NCBI GenBank assembly: GCA_039920305.1
Contig: JBDSEA010000057.1
Span: 1-13,470, forward strand
Origin: DASRAJ01 sp039920305
Lineage (GTDB): Bacteria > Bacteroidota > Bacteroidia > Chitinophagales > UBA10324
Length of the DNA stretch: 13,470 bases
Direction: 5' to 3'
Positions 7,841 to 13,470 of the stretch are shown in pieces. Position 1 is the stretch's first letter, and each line of letters starts with the position of its first letter. The notes beneath the pieces were generated by a model that was given only the letters and a program-made list of their open reading frames with translations, had not been told where the DNA came from and searched no databases. Made by a program: the position numbers and the translations under genes.

Positions 7841-8134
7841 TTTGAGCCTTTAAAAACTGGAGGCATAAATGCTTTAATACTGAATGAAATTTATCCAAAC
7901 CCCGCTGCTGCATCATTTAATTATTCATTCTCAGCATGGGAAGAACAAAAGATCCTGGTTCAACTGGTAGATCAATATGGCAAGCCACTCCTTAGTGAAG
8001 TGCTGAATCTGAGCCCGGGGATCAATAACTTTAATATGAATATTTCATATCTGGCTAATGGCATTTATTACCTTATATCCTCAGATGATGCGCATACCAT
8101 CAGCTTAAGTAAACCTGTTGTGGTGCAGCATTAA
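6782..8134 (+). CDS. C-terminal part of the secreted repeat protein with T9SS sorting domain
   Basis: This 450-residue frame, counted from a GTG at 6782, is the downstream part of the gene starting at 6390; the frame really enters at the frameshift near 6683. It holds the end of repeat 1, all of repeats 2 and 3, and a C-terminal T9SS type A sorting domain of about 85 residues. That domain begins at LNEIYPNPAAASFNYSFS and ends in ANGIYYLISSDDAHTISLSK plus VVVQH. Such domains direct export across the outer membrane by the Por secretion system, usually with cleavage of the tail. The repeats are predicted beta-rich, with no enzyme motif, and resemble NQGTTN-type beta repeats found in other Bacteroidota T9SS proteins, so an extracellular structural or adhesive role is plausible. 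Translated alone it would lack a signal peptide and could not be exported. A terminator hairpin follows the stop. Confidence 0.82.
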   Translation: MTISNTGTDNHTVQINGDTNPVIFGFTTSPVLDDLQSNKGKAQKIQAADVTLTSTSVPAADVNQGTTNVIVYGVKMAVVTEPVTANNITFTFTGTHDNNDLTTASVYFNATAADLNGASFLNSTSATFAAPHTYSLSINRTIAAGDHGFFIITVTISNTGTDNHTVQINGGTDPVIFGFTTAPNIDDQQTNKGKAQKIQAADVTLTSTSISAGNILQGSSNNIVYAVKMEVVTEPVTANNITFTLSGSHDNNDLTTASVYFNASAPDLNGASFLNSISATFAAPHTYSLSINRTISAGDKGYFVITVCVNATATIDKTVTINGTNDPVIFAFTTAPNVVDNQSNKAGKQTIKAFEPLKTGGINALILNEIYPNPAAASFNYSFSAWEEQKILVQLVDQYGKPLLSEVLNLSPGINNFNMNISYLANGIYYLISSDDAHTISLSKPVVVQH

Positions 8135-8170
8135 CAACATCACTTTCACTTATAAATTTTAATCCCGGGG

Positions 8171-8196
8171 TGCCGTCTCATATTTTTGAGGCGGCA
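8171..8196 (+). terminator. Intrinsic terminator after the secreted repeat protein
   Basis: TGCCGTCTCA (8171-8180) pairs with TGAGGCGGCA (8187-8196), a 10-bp stem with one T-G wobble and a 6-nt TATTTT loop. A T-rich tcttcgttgtt follows. It lies 36 nt past the stop of the repeat protein. The remaining spacer to 8384, which the endonuclease gene approaches from the other side, shows no gene. Confidence 0.75.
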
Positions 8197-8384
8197 TCTT
8201 CGTTGTTGGACTTTGCCGGGCTTTCACGGGAGGGTATGGATCAGAAAAAGAGTTGAGAGGCTTAGATGACTGTTTAACTTTTGTTGCTTGTATCGCTCAA
8301 CTCAGGCCGCACAAAAATCAGCAACGGTAATAAACCTTTCACGGCGTTCAGGCAATGGGTGGTTTACATACTACTAATTTCAGT

Positions 8385-8999
8385 TCACGGTTCAATTCCC
8401 AGAATCAAGAGTGGAACTGGGGGATTCCCTCTTCCATGTCGCAACACATTGTAAACTTCACCTTCAAAATATGCTATACCAGAAGACATTTGTTCCTGCA
8501 TTTTCTTGGTCGGTAATACTTCAATTCCCAAATCAATTTTACCACCGGAGAAAAACATCATGTGTTTCACAAAAAGATCATAGGCGACAAAGGAATATTT
8601 TCCAAATTGAACCTCCAATGCAACTTTATTTTTCACAAAATCAGTTTGATTGTAAGAATAAATGGGATTTTGTTCACCGTGGGCTATTAAATATTCTTTT
8701 TGAGCTTTTGCTTCGAGGGTTAAGCTTTCTTGCATCAACTGACGGTTGGTAGTAATATAATATGAGTATCTGCTTTCAGACCAGCCTAACTTTTCGAACT
8801 CAACAGCAAAAGTTTTATTCATTTCACCCGGACTCAATAGCATCTTTCCTAATTTTCTCTTCTCTTTACTTTCCTTGGTTCGATGTTTTTCAGCTGTGAT
8901 ACCCTTGATGACATTTTTAATTTCAGTATACAGTTTGCGGTGATGATACCATAAGTACTCTTCCCCATTGAGATGGGAATATTTCTGAGCAATATTCAT
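8385..8999 (-). CDS. Type II restriction endonuclease, BglII/BstYI-like
   Basis: A predicted 204-residue endonuclease that would cut unmethylated foreign DNA as partner of the adjacent methyltransferase. The likely active site is D120, E129 and Q131 in QTDFVKNKVALEVQFGKYSF. The D-x8-E-x-Q spacing equals that of BglII (D84, E93, Q95), a variant of the PD-(D/E)xK site with Gln replacing Lys. The length is close to BglII (223 residues). Family members cut sites with a GATC core (AGATCT, RGATCY, GGATCC), so a related target is plausible; specificity cannot be read from sequence. I chose the ATG at 8999 because it forms ATGA with the methyltransferase stop, indicating translational coupling; a GTG six codons upstream (9017) is the alternative. 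There is no signal peptide or truncation. The gene looks AT-rich, as is common for transferred restriction-modification genes. Confidence 0.85.
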   Translation of the reverse strand: MNIAQKYSHLNGEEYLWYHHRKLYTEIKNVIKGITAEKHRTKESKEKRKLGKMLLSPGEMNKTFAVEFEKLGWSESRYSYYITTNRQLMQESLTLEAKAQKEYLIAHGEQNPIYSYNQTDFVKNKVALEVQFGKYSFVAYDLFVKHMMFFSGGKIDLGIEVLPTKKMQEQMSSGIAYFEGEVYNVLRHGRGNPPVPLLILGIEP

Positions 9000-9970
9000 A
9001 TTTTTTGTGTTAACCACTCCAGCGGAATTTGAGCTACTTTATCATTTTGAGAGGGTATATGAATAGGTTTGTTAATGGGCCTGGTTTTCAGTTTACCGCT
9101 TCGTAAGAGTTTGATTCGTTCTGCTGTAATACTGCAATACTTTTCTTCTTTCTCAATTCCAATTACATTCCTGTTGTGAATGAGAGCTGCAATGACAGAA
9201 GAACCTACACCTGCAAAAGGATCGAGTACCCAACTGTTTTCCATCGTAAGGGCAAGCACACACCGCTCAACCAGCTCAATCGGATACTGACAAGGATGTT
9301 CTGATTTTTCAGGATGATTTGATTTTACATTTGGGATGTTCCACAATTCATTTTCCCAATCGCTCACTACAATTTCCCAAATGTCCGAGGGATTTTTTCC
9401 TAAGGGATTTCCTGATACCTGTCCTTGTTTCTTTCCTTTGAAGTGTCTTTTTCCCGGATACTTTGCAGGTACACGAACGTCGTCAAGATTGAAAATGTAA
9501 TCATGAGATTTCGTGAACCATAAAATGGTTTCATACCTGCCCGAGAATCGATTCGATGCATGAAGTCCGTGACCAAAATGCCAGATAATTCTGTTTCGCA
9601 ACTGCAATCCAAGATTTTTAAACATCGGATAGTAATAAATATCTAGAGGGAAAATTTCTCCCTTGTCCACATAGTTTCCGACTTGCCAACAAATATTCCC
9701 CCTCTTAGAAAGCACTCGGACTAATTGTTCAAGAATTGGTTTTTGCCAGGCAAGATATTTCTCGATTGATTGTCTCTTCTCATATTCTTTCCCGATGTTG
9801 TATGGCGGTGAGGTAATGATCAAATCAAATTTCTCATCTTCCATCTTCAATAATATTTCGAGAGAATCTCCCTGAATAATTTTTGATGAAGCTGGATAGT
9901 TATAATTCACAAACTCTTCAATTGGTTCTTTCGCCAAGTTTGTTTTGCCATTTGCCTTGTACTTCTGCAT
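8996..9970 (-). CDS. Type II DNA methyltransferase, beta class, probably N4-cytosine
   Basis: A 324-residue methyltransferase that would use S-adenosylmethionine to protect host DNA from the neighbouring endonuclease. The catalytic motif IV, TSPPYNIG (53-60), precedes the SAM-binding motif I, DPFAGVGSS (250-258), the permuted order of the beta class. SPPY is typical of N4-cytosine enzymes, whereas N6-adenine enzymes more often have DPPY, so m4C is favoured but not certain. HPCQYP (225-230) is the usual block before motif I. The methylated partner of BglII is also an m4C enzyme, which fits the adjacent nuclease. The gene comes first, and its TGA overlaps the endonuclease ATG. A TATCTTTC box at 9987-9994 (minus strand) could be its -7 element. 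No controller-protein gene is visible upstream, so how expression is timed is unknown. Confidence 0.9.
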   Translation of the reverse strand: MQKYKANGKTNLAKEPIEEFVNYNYPASSKIIQGDSLEILLKMEDEKFDLIITSPPYNIGKEYEKRQSIEKYLAWQKPILEQLVRVLSKRGNICWQVGNYVDKGEIFPLDIYYYPMFKNLGLQLRNRIIWHFGHGLHASNRFSGRYETILWFTKSHDYIFNLDDVRVPAKYPGKRHFKGKKQGQVSGNPLGKNPSDIWEIVVSDWENELWNIPNVKSNHPEKSEHPCQYPIELVERCVLALTMENSWVLDPFAGVGSSVIAALIHNRNVIGIEKEEKYCSITAERIKLLRSGKLKTRPINKPIHIPSQNDKVAQIPLEWLTQKI

Positions 9971-9986
9971 GACGCTAATGTACAGG

Positions 9987-9994
9987 GAAAGATA
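9987..9994 (-). promoter_or_regulatory. Candidate -7 box of the restriction-modification operon
   Basis: Read on the minus strand, TATCTTTC matches TAnnTTTG at all but the last base and sits 16 nt before the methyltransferase ATG, implying a very short leader. No well-spaced -33 TTTG is evident, so this is tentative. Confidence 0.35.
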
Positions 9995-10454
9995 AAATAA
10001 AGATGAGGGACATTCCGAATTATTTCAACAATTCATCATTTCATCATTTCATCCTGATTGCTGAAAAGTTGTTTTTTAAGAGCATGGTTTTCCATCCTTA
10101 ATTTATGGAAGTACTTTTTCCCATTTCATCAATCATTAGAATAGATGACCAATTACATTATTCTTTAGAGAAGTTTCAGTAAATCATTTTGCAGATGCTC
10201 GATTTTGATGTTGAGAACGTTTCCTCAGGGATTATTTGGTTAAATCAATTCGAATAAGTATTAATTCCGGCAAATTTTTGGTCAGCAATAATTGTTATTT
10301 CTTAAAAACCTATTTGGAAACTATTAGAAACTTTAAAATTTAATACGACAGGCTCAACCTGACTCGCGTCAATGTTATCCTGCGCTTTTCGAACCTAATT
10401 CCGGATTGAATTCAACAGCTTCTTGAGTGAATAAATGATTTAATGCAGTCGGAG
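9995..10454. other. AT-rich spacer with no gene seen
   Basis: About 460 nt between the divergent methyltransferase and helicase genes, with no convincing coding frame, RNA gene or mobile-element end. The only regularity is an 8-bp unit TTCATCAT repeated almost three times in tandem at 10032-10055. Low GC and lack of structure suggest degraded or unselected DNA. Confidence 0.5.
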
Positions 10455-10630
10455 TCATTTTTTTCGCATATCTTCGCCGCAGAATTTAAGAGCTGGGTTT
10501 TTTTCCTGCCCCAAAGAAGCGATATCAATGCTTCGCAGTATAATCTCTCCACCTCACTTTACAGAGTTAATATTCAATGCTGAAAGGCAGGTGCGATCTC
10601 TGCGCATTTCACTTATTAAAATTCAAAACA
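10455..10630 (+). promoter_or_regulatory. Promoter and leader of the DEAD-box helicase gene
   Basis: This 176-nt stretch is the better-preserved partner of the copy at 2868-3041. TATCTTCG at 10469-10476 resembles the Bacteroidota -7 box (one mismatch) and lies inside the most conserved block of both copies. That would give an untranslated leader of about 150 nt, long for this phylum. Long leaders are known on cold-shock helicase genes such as E. coli csdA, so post-transcriptional control is plausible. A possible short hairpin, GCAG/CTGC, lies within GGCAGGTGCGATCTCTGC; its pairing is not conserved in the other copy. An 18-codon frame beginning ATGCTGAAAG at 10577 runs in frame into the helicase start. 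Confidence 0.5.
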
Positions 10631-12001
10631 ATGAATTCATTCGAAGGGTTAAACCTTTCATCGCCCATTTTGCAGGCGCTAAAGAGCAAAGGGTACACAA
10701 TACCCACACCAGTTCAATTGAAAGCAATACCTCTTGTGCTCGAAGGCCGCGACCTTTTCGGAAGCGCACAAACAGGAACCGGAAAAACTGCAGCATTCGC
10801 ATTACCGCTGCTGCACCTTATGAGCACCCGGCCAAGCCAGCATCGCAGTGTACGCACCCTTGTGCTTGCACCCACCCGTGAGCTTGCGATTCAAATCGGT
10901 GACAGCTTTCGTGACTACGGAAGAAATCTCGGCATGCGCCACGTAGTGATCTACGGAGGTGTATCACAGCATACACAAACAATGGCACTGCGAAAAGGCG
11001 TTGACATTATCGTTGCAACTCCCGGTCGCTTGCTTGATTTGATGGAGCAGGGATTTGTAAAGCTGAATGACATAGAATTCCTCGTGCTCGATGAAGCGGA
11101 CCGCATGCTGGATATGGGTTTCATCACTGACATCAAGCGCATTGTTGCAAAGATTCCGGTGAAAAGACAAACGATGCTTTTCTCTGCAACCATTCCTCAG
11201 CAGATAAAAAAGCTTGCCCATGACCTGTTAAAGAATCCTGCGAGCGTTGACATCAAGCCTGAGTTCAATGAGCTTAAGATGGTGAAGCAGCAGGTTTACC
11301 TGGTTGACAAGAATGACAAGACTGGCTTACTATGCGATCTCATCAGCACAGAACCTATTGGTCATGCGCTCATCTTCACACGTACACGACGCGGCGCAGA
11401 CAAGCTGGTAAAGTCGCTGAACATGAAAGGGATCCGCTCACAGGCGATCCACGGAGATAAATCACAGAGCCAGCGGCAGCGGGTGCTTGCCGATTTCAAG
11501 AGCAAGAAGGTGCACATGCTTGTTGCTACAGATGTTGCCTCACGCGGTATTGATGTAAAAGACCTTTCGCATGTTATCAACTTTGATCTTCCTGAAGGCG
11601 CTGACACCTATACCCACAGGATCGGCCGGACAGGCCGTGCCGGCGCAGCAGGAGTGGCATTATCATTCTGCAGCAGGGAAGAGCAAGGCTTGTTAAAGGA
11701 AATTCAAAGATTCTCTTCTGAAAAAATTGCTGTGATCAGGCATAACGGAACTGGAAAAGAAATGAGCCGGGATATGGAAAAGGAAAGCTTTGATGCTCCT
11801 AAAAAAGTCGGATATGGCGCACACAGAACTGGTTCATCCGACCGTAATAATGTTTCCTTCGGTGACCGCAAGACTTCGTTAGGTGAGCGAAAGAATGTTT
11901 CATTTGGTGAGCGGAAGAAATCCGGATTTGGAGCGCGCAAGAGAATTGGATACAATGATCGCAGTAAGGTTCAATTTGCTGAGAGAACAAAGGTTGGATA
12001 A
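10631..12001 (+). CDS. DEAD-box ATP-dependent RNA helicase, RhlE type
   Basis: A 456-residue ATP-driven RNA helicase for unwinding structured RNA, as in ribosome assembly, RNA decay or cold adaptation. All the motifs are present: the Q motif (F4, then TIPTPVQ at 23-29), Walker A AQTGTGKT (46-53), PTRELA (81-86), TPGR (130-133), DEAD (154-157), SAT (185-187), the ATDVASRGID block (299-308) and HRIGRTGR (329-336). The tail from about residue 391 is basic and repetitive, with octapeptide-like units such as NVSFGDRK and NVSFGERK, probably a non-specific RNA-binding extension. ATG at 10631 is chosen because family members begin a few residues before the FxxLxL block; an in-frame ATG at 10577 would add 18 residues. 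The long leader precedes it, and an OmpH-like gene follows after 38 nt. Gene name not assigned because Bacteroidota often carry several such paralogues. Confidence 0.93.
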   Translation: MNSFEGLNLSSPILQALKSKGYTIPTPVQLKAIPLVLEGRDLFGSAQTGTGKTAAFALPLLHLMSTRPSQHRSVRTLVLAPTRELAIQIGDSFRDYGRNLGMRHVVIYGGVSQHTQTMALRKGVDIIVATPGRLLDLMEQGFVKLNDIEFLVLDEADRMLDMGFITDIKRIVAKIPVKRQTMLFSATIPQQIKKLAHDLLKNPASVDIKPEFNELKMVKQQVYLVDKNDKTGLLCDLISTEPIGHALIFTRTRRGADKLVKSLNMKGIRSQAIHGDKSQSQRQRVLADFKSKKVHMLVATDVASRGIDVKDLSHVINFDLPEGADTYTHRIGRTGRAGAAGVALSFCSREEQGLLKEIQRFSSEKIAVIRHNGTGKEMSRDMEKESFDAPKKVGYGAHRTGSSDRNNVSFGDRKTSLGERKNVSFGERKKSGFGARKRIGYNDRSKVQFAERTKVG

Positions 12002-12039
12002 GAAAAAGCCAACGCTACCTTTGGTGAAATCAACCTTAT

Positions 12040-12654
12040 ATGAAGAATACCGTGCTGATTGTATGGAACCTGGTTTTGACGGCGATCATCGCTTTTCTGT
12101 TCTTTTATGTTTTTGCTGAAAAGAAAGAAAGAGCTGAGAATGACGAAAAGAAAAATTTATCCGGCAATGCAGCTGAGGCGCATGCTGACAGCTCAAACGA
12201 GCTTCGGATTGCTTATGTAAATGTTGATTCTCTTGAAAACAATTATGCCTTGTTTGCCAGCAAGAAAAAAGAACTGGAAGCAAAGCAGCAGCAATCCGAA
12301 GCAGTCTTAAATAAAAAGGTCACTGCCTTTCAGAATGACTATACCTCTGCGCAGCAACAGGCTGCCACCATGACTGAAACCCAGCTGCAGGCAATCCAGG
12401 AAAAACTTCAGAAGCAGCAGGCAGAGATCCAGCAACTGCAGACCGCTCTGCAGGCTGATTTCCAGAATCAGCTTGAGAAATTCAATATCGAGCTCAAGGA
12501 CTCACTTGACTCCTATCTGAAAACTTACAACAGCGATAACCGATTCACCTATGTGCTTTCCTACTCTGCGGGAAGTGATATTCTCTATGCTCAGCCGCAG
12601 TTTGATATCACTGCGGATGCTGTGAAAGGAATGAATGAGCGCTTGCAGAAATAA
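12040..12654 (+). CDS. OmpH/Skp-family periplasmic chaperone-like protein
   Basis: A 204-residue protein with a short N-terminus, a hydrophobic segment at about 4-26 (uncleaved anchor or signal peptide) and a charged linker to about 54. RIAYVNVDSLENNY (56-69) is the hallmark start of the OmpH/Skp domain in Bacteroidota. Residues about 73-155 form a long Gln-rich coiled coil, the tentacle of Skp-type proteins that holds unfolded outer-membrane proteins. The C-terminal part, from FTYVLSYSAGSDILYAQP (169-186) onward, completes the trimerisation core. The 38-nt gap after the helicase gene suggests cotranscription, though their roles are not obviously linked. With no lipobox and no proline break, I favour an inner-membrane anchor facing the periplasm. 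No canonical Shine-Dalgarno sequence is present. Confidence 0.87.
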   Translation: MKNTVLIVWNLVLTAIIAFLFFYVFAEKKERAENDEKKNLSGNAAEAHADSSNELRIAYVNVDSLENNYALFASKKKELEAKQQQSEAVLNKKVTAFQNDYTSAQQQAATMTETQLQAIQEKLQKQQAEIQQLQTALQADFQNQLEKFNIELKDSLDSYLKTYNSDNRFTYVLSYSAGSDILYAQPQFDITADAVKGMNERLQK

Positions 12655-12977
12655 GTTTGCTTAAGATGGCAGGTTTCATTATGTTGGCGATAAACTTCGG
12701 GGGTATCAAAAATGTACGCTTAAGAAGTTGAGTTTTTAAGCCGTAATAACTCTGCTGTCATGAAAGTTCCATCGGCGGTAGTACAGGGTGAATTTAATTA
12801 CCTTCTTAACCCTGCCCATCCTGACTTCAAAAAAATTGTGCTTCTCCAGAGAGAGCCATTCAATTTTGATAAAAGATTATTCAAAAAAGAGTAGATCAGT
12901 TTACCCCTGAAGAGAAACACCCACTCACAATCCCGGTTGTAATGGCAAGCTTTATCTCTTGCCGTAATAAGAGCATC
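12655..12977. other. Convergent spacer with two possible hairpins
   Basis: About 320 nt between the facing OmpH-like and T9SS genes; no gene seen. GCTTAAGAA (12718-12726) can pair with TTTTTAAGC (12733-12741), a 9-bp stem with one G-T wobble. On the minus strand a short T-run follows, so it may terminate the T9SS gene. A second stem, GGCAAG/CTTGCC (12944-12949 with 12958-12963), lies just past that gene's stop. Neither has the T-tract of a strong terminator. Confidence 0.4.
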
Positions 12978-13470
12978 TCAATGTTGAATGAAAAGTTTTT
13001 TTGCCTGAAGACTCTTGCTCGTGTGAAAACTCAGGAAGTAATTGCCGGAAGGATACCTGGAAATTGAAATTTTCAGTTGTTTCTTATCAACTGAGAATGA
13101 TTGAATAAGTTGTCCTAATTCATTTGTGATTCTCAGCAGTCCCTTCTCCGATGCAGTTATAGTAAATTCATCAGAAGATGGGTTAGGAAAAATAGAGAAA
13201 TACGAGTCACTGTTATTTACTTCTGAAATTCCTACGGGGCTGCCACAAGTGTCTGTCGTTTTACCTGCTGAGAGCTTTGCAATGTAGTAGATGGAGTCAT
13301 CGTCTATTTTTGTAAATCCCCCGCCGATGTACAATGTGTCATGATAGAATGCAGCGGCTGATCCGCTATTGTTGAATGTTCCTCCAAAGCCACACCATTT
13401 ATTTCCATCCCAAACCGCAATATTATCAGCTTCTACACTACCTGCCGAATCAAATGGACCTACAGCATAT
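12978..13470 (-). CDS. Partial secreted protein with propeller-like repeats and T9SS sorting domain
   Basis: Only the C-terminal part is visible: the frame stays open to the window edge, so the apparent TTG at 13334 is not the start. At the edge it reads NIAVWDGNKWCGFGGTFNN, then SAAAFYHDTLYIGGGFTKI, the pattern (AVWDG..W..G, then LYIGG.F) of repeated beta-propeller-like units in Bacteroidota secreted proteins. After a linker, the sequence from YFSIFPNPSSDEFTI to the end, about 75 residues with GNYFLSFHTSKS and ending KKLFIQH, is a T9SS type A sorting domain for outer-membrane export. No enzyme motif is visible in this piece. It converges on the OmpH-like gene. Confidence 0.85.
   Translation of the reverse strand, partial: YAVGPFDSAGSVEADNIAVWDGNKWCGFGGTFNNSGSAAAFYHDTLYIGGGFTKIDDDSIYYIAKLSAGKTTDTCGSPVGISEVNNSDSYFSIFPNPSSDEFTITASEKGLLRITNELGQLIQSFSVDKKQLKISISRYPSGNYFLSFHTSKSLQAKKLFIQH

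Noticed and set aside
8385..8402. T-arm-like string GGTTCAATTCC suggesting a tRNA
   Set aside because: No acceptor, D or anticodon arms can be folded around it, and it lies in the last codons of the endonuclease gene.
10032..10055. TTCATCAT tandem units as a CRISPR or iteron array
   Set aside because: Fewer than three 8-bp units without spacers; simple low-complexity sequence.

Overview
The window looks like part of a Bacteroidota chromosome, probably Chitinophagales or Sphingobacteriales. Two proteins end in type IX secretion (T9SS) type A sorting domains. Promoter-like boxes match the Bacteroidota TAnnTTTG -7 element, Shine-Dalgarno sequences are scarce, and there is a Bacteroidota-style OmpH protein. 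Base composition is moderately AT-rich, and the restriction-modification genes look AT-richer still (judged by eye, not computed).

Layout, left to right. Minus strand, 2-2831: a class III adenylyl cyclase fused through one membrane helix to a TolB/FlgO-like domain and TPRs, followed by a small conserved protein of unknown function. The 2832-3342 spacer holds a decayed copy of the leader and first codons of the DEAD-box helicase gene found at 10631. Then a plus-strand membrane-anchored metallo-beta-lactamase-fold hydrolase of the NAPE-PLD type (3343-4389) converges on a minus-strand TPR lipoprotein (4386-6008), both ending on one shared TTAA. Next, 6390-8134 is a secreted protein made of three 153-residue tandem repeats plus a T9SS tail. 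It is broken by loss of one T in a T-run in the first repeat, and a strong terminator hairpin follows.

Minus strand, 8385-9970: a two-gene type II restriction-modification system. The methyltransferase comes first and is joined by an ATGA overlap to a BglII/BstYI-like endonuclease. After an AT-rich spacer, the plus strand carries the RhlE-type helicase with a leader of roughly 150 nt (10631-12001) and an OmpH/Skp-like protein (12040-12654). The right edge holds the C-terminal part of a secreted minus-strand protein with propeller-like repeats and a T9SS tail, running off the window.

The genes do not form one pathway. Most are single genes or pairs: cyclase plus small protein, methyltransferase plus endonuclease, helicase plus OmpH. 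The most unusual points are the helicase leader present twice in direct orientation about 7.6 kb apart, a small conserved reading frame in both leader copies, and the single-base frameshift in the repeat protein. I saw no tRNA, rRNA, CRISPR array, transposase or integrase.
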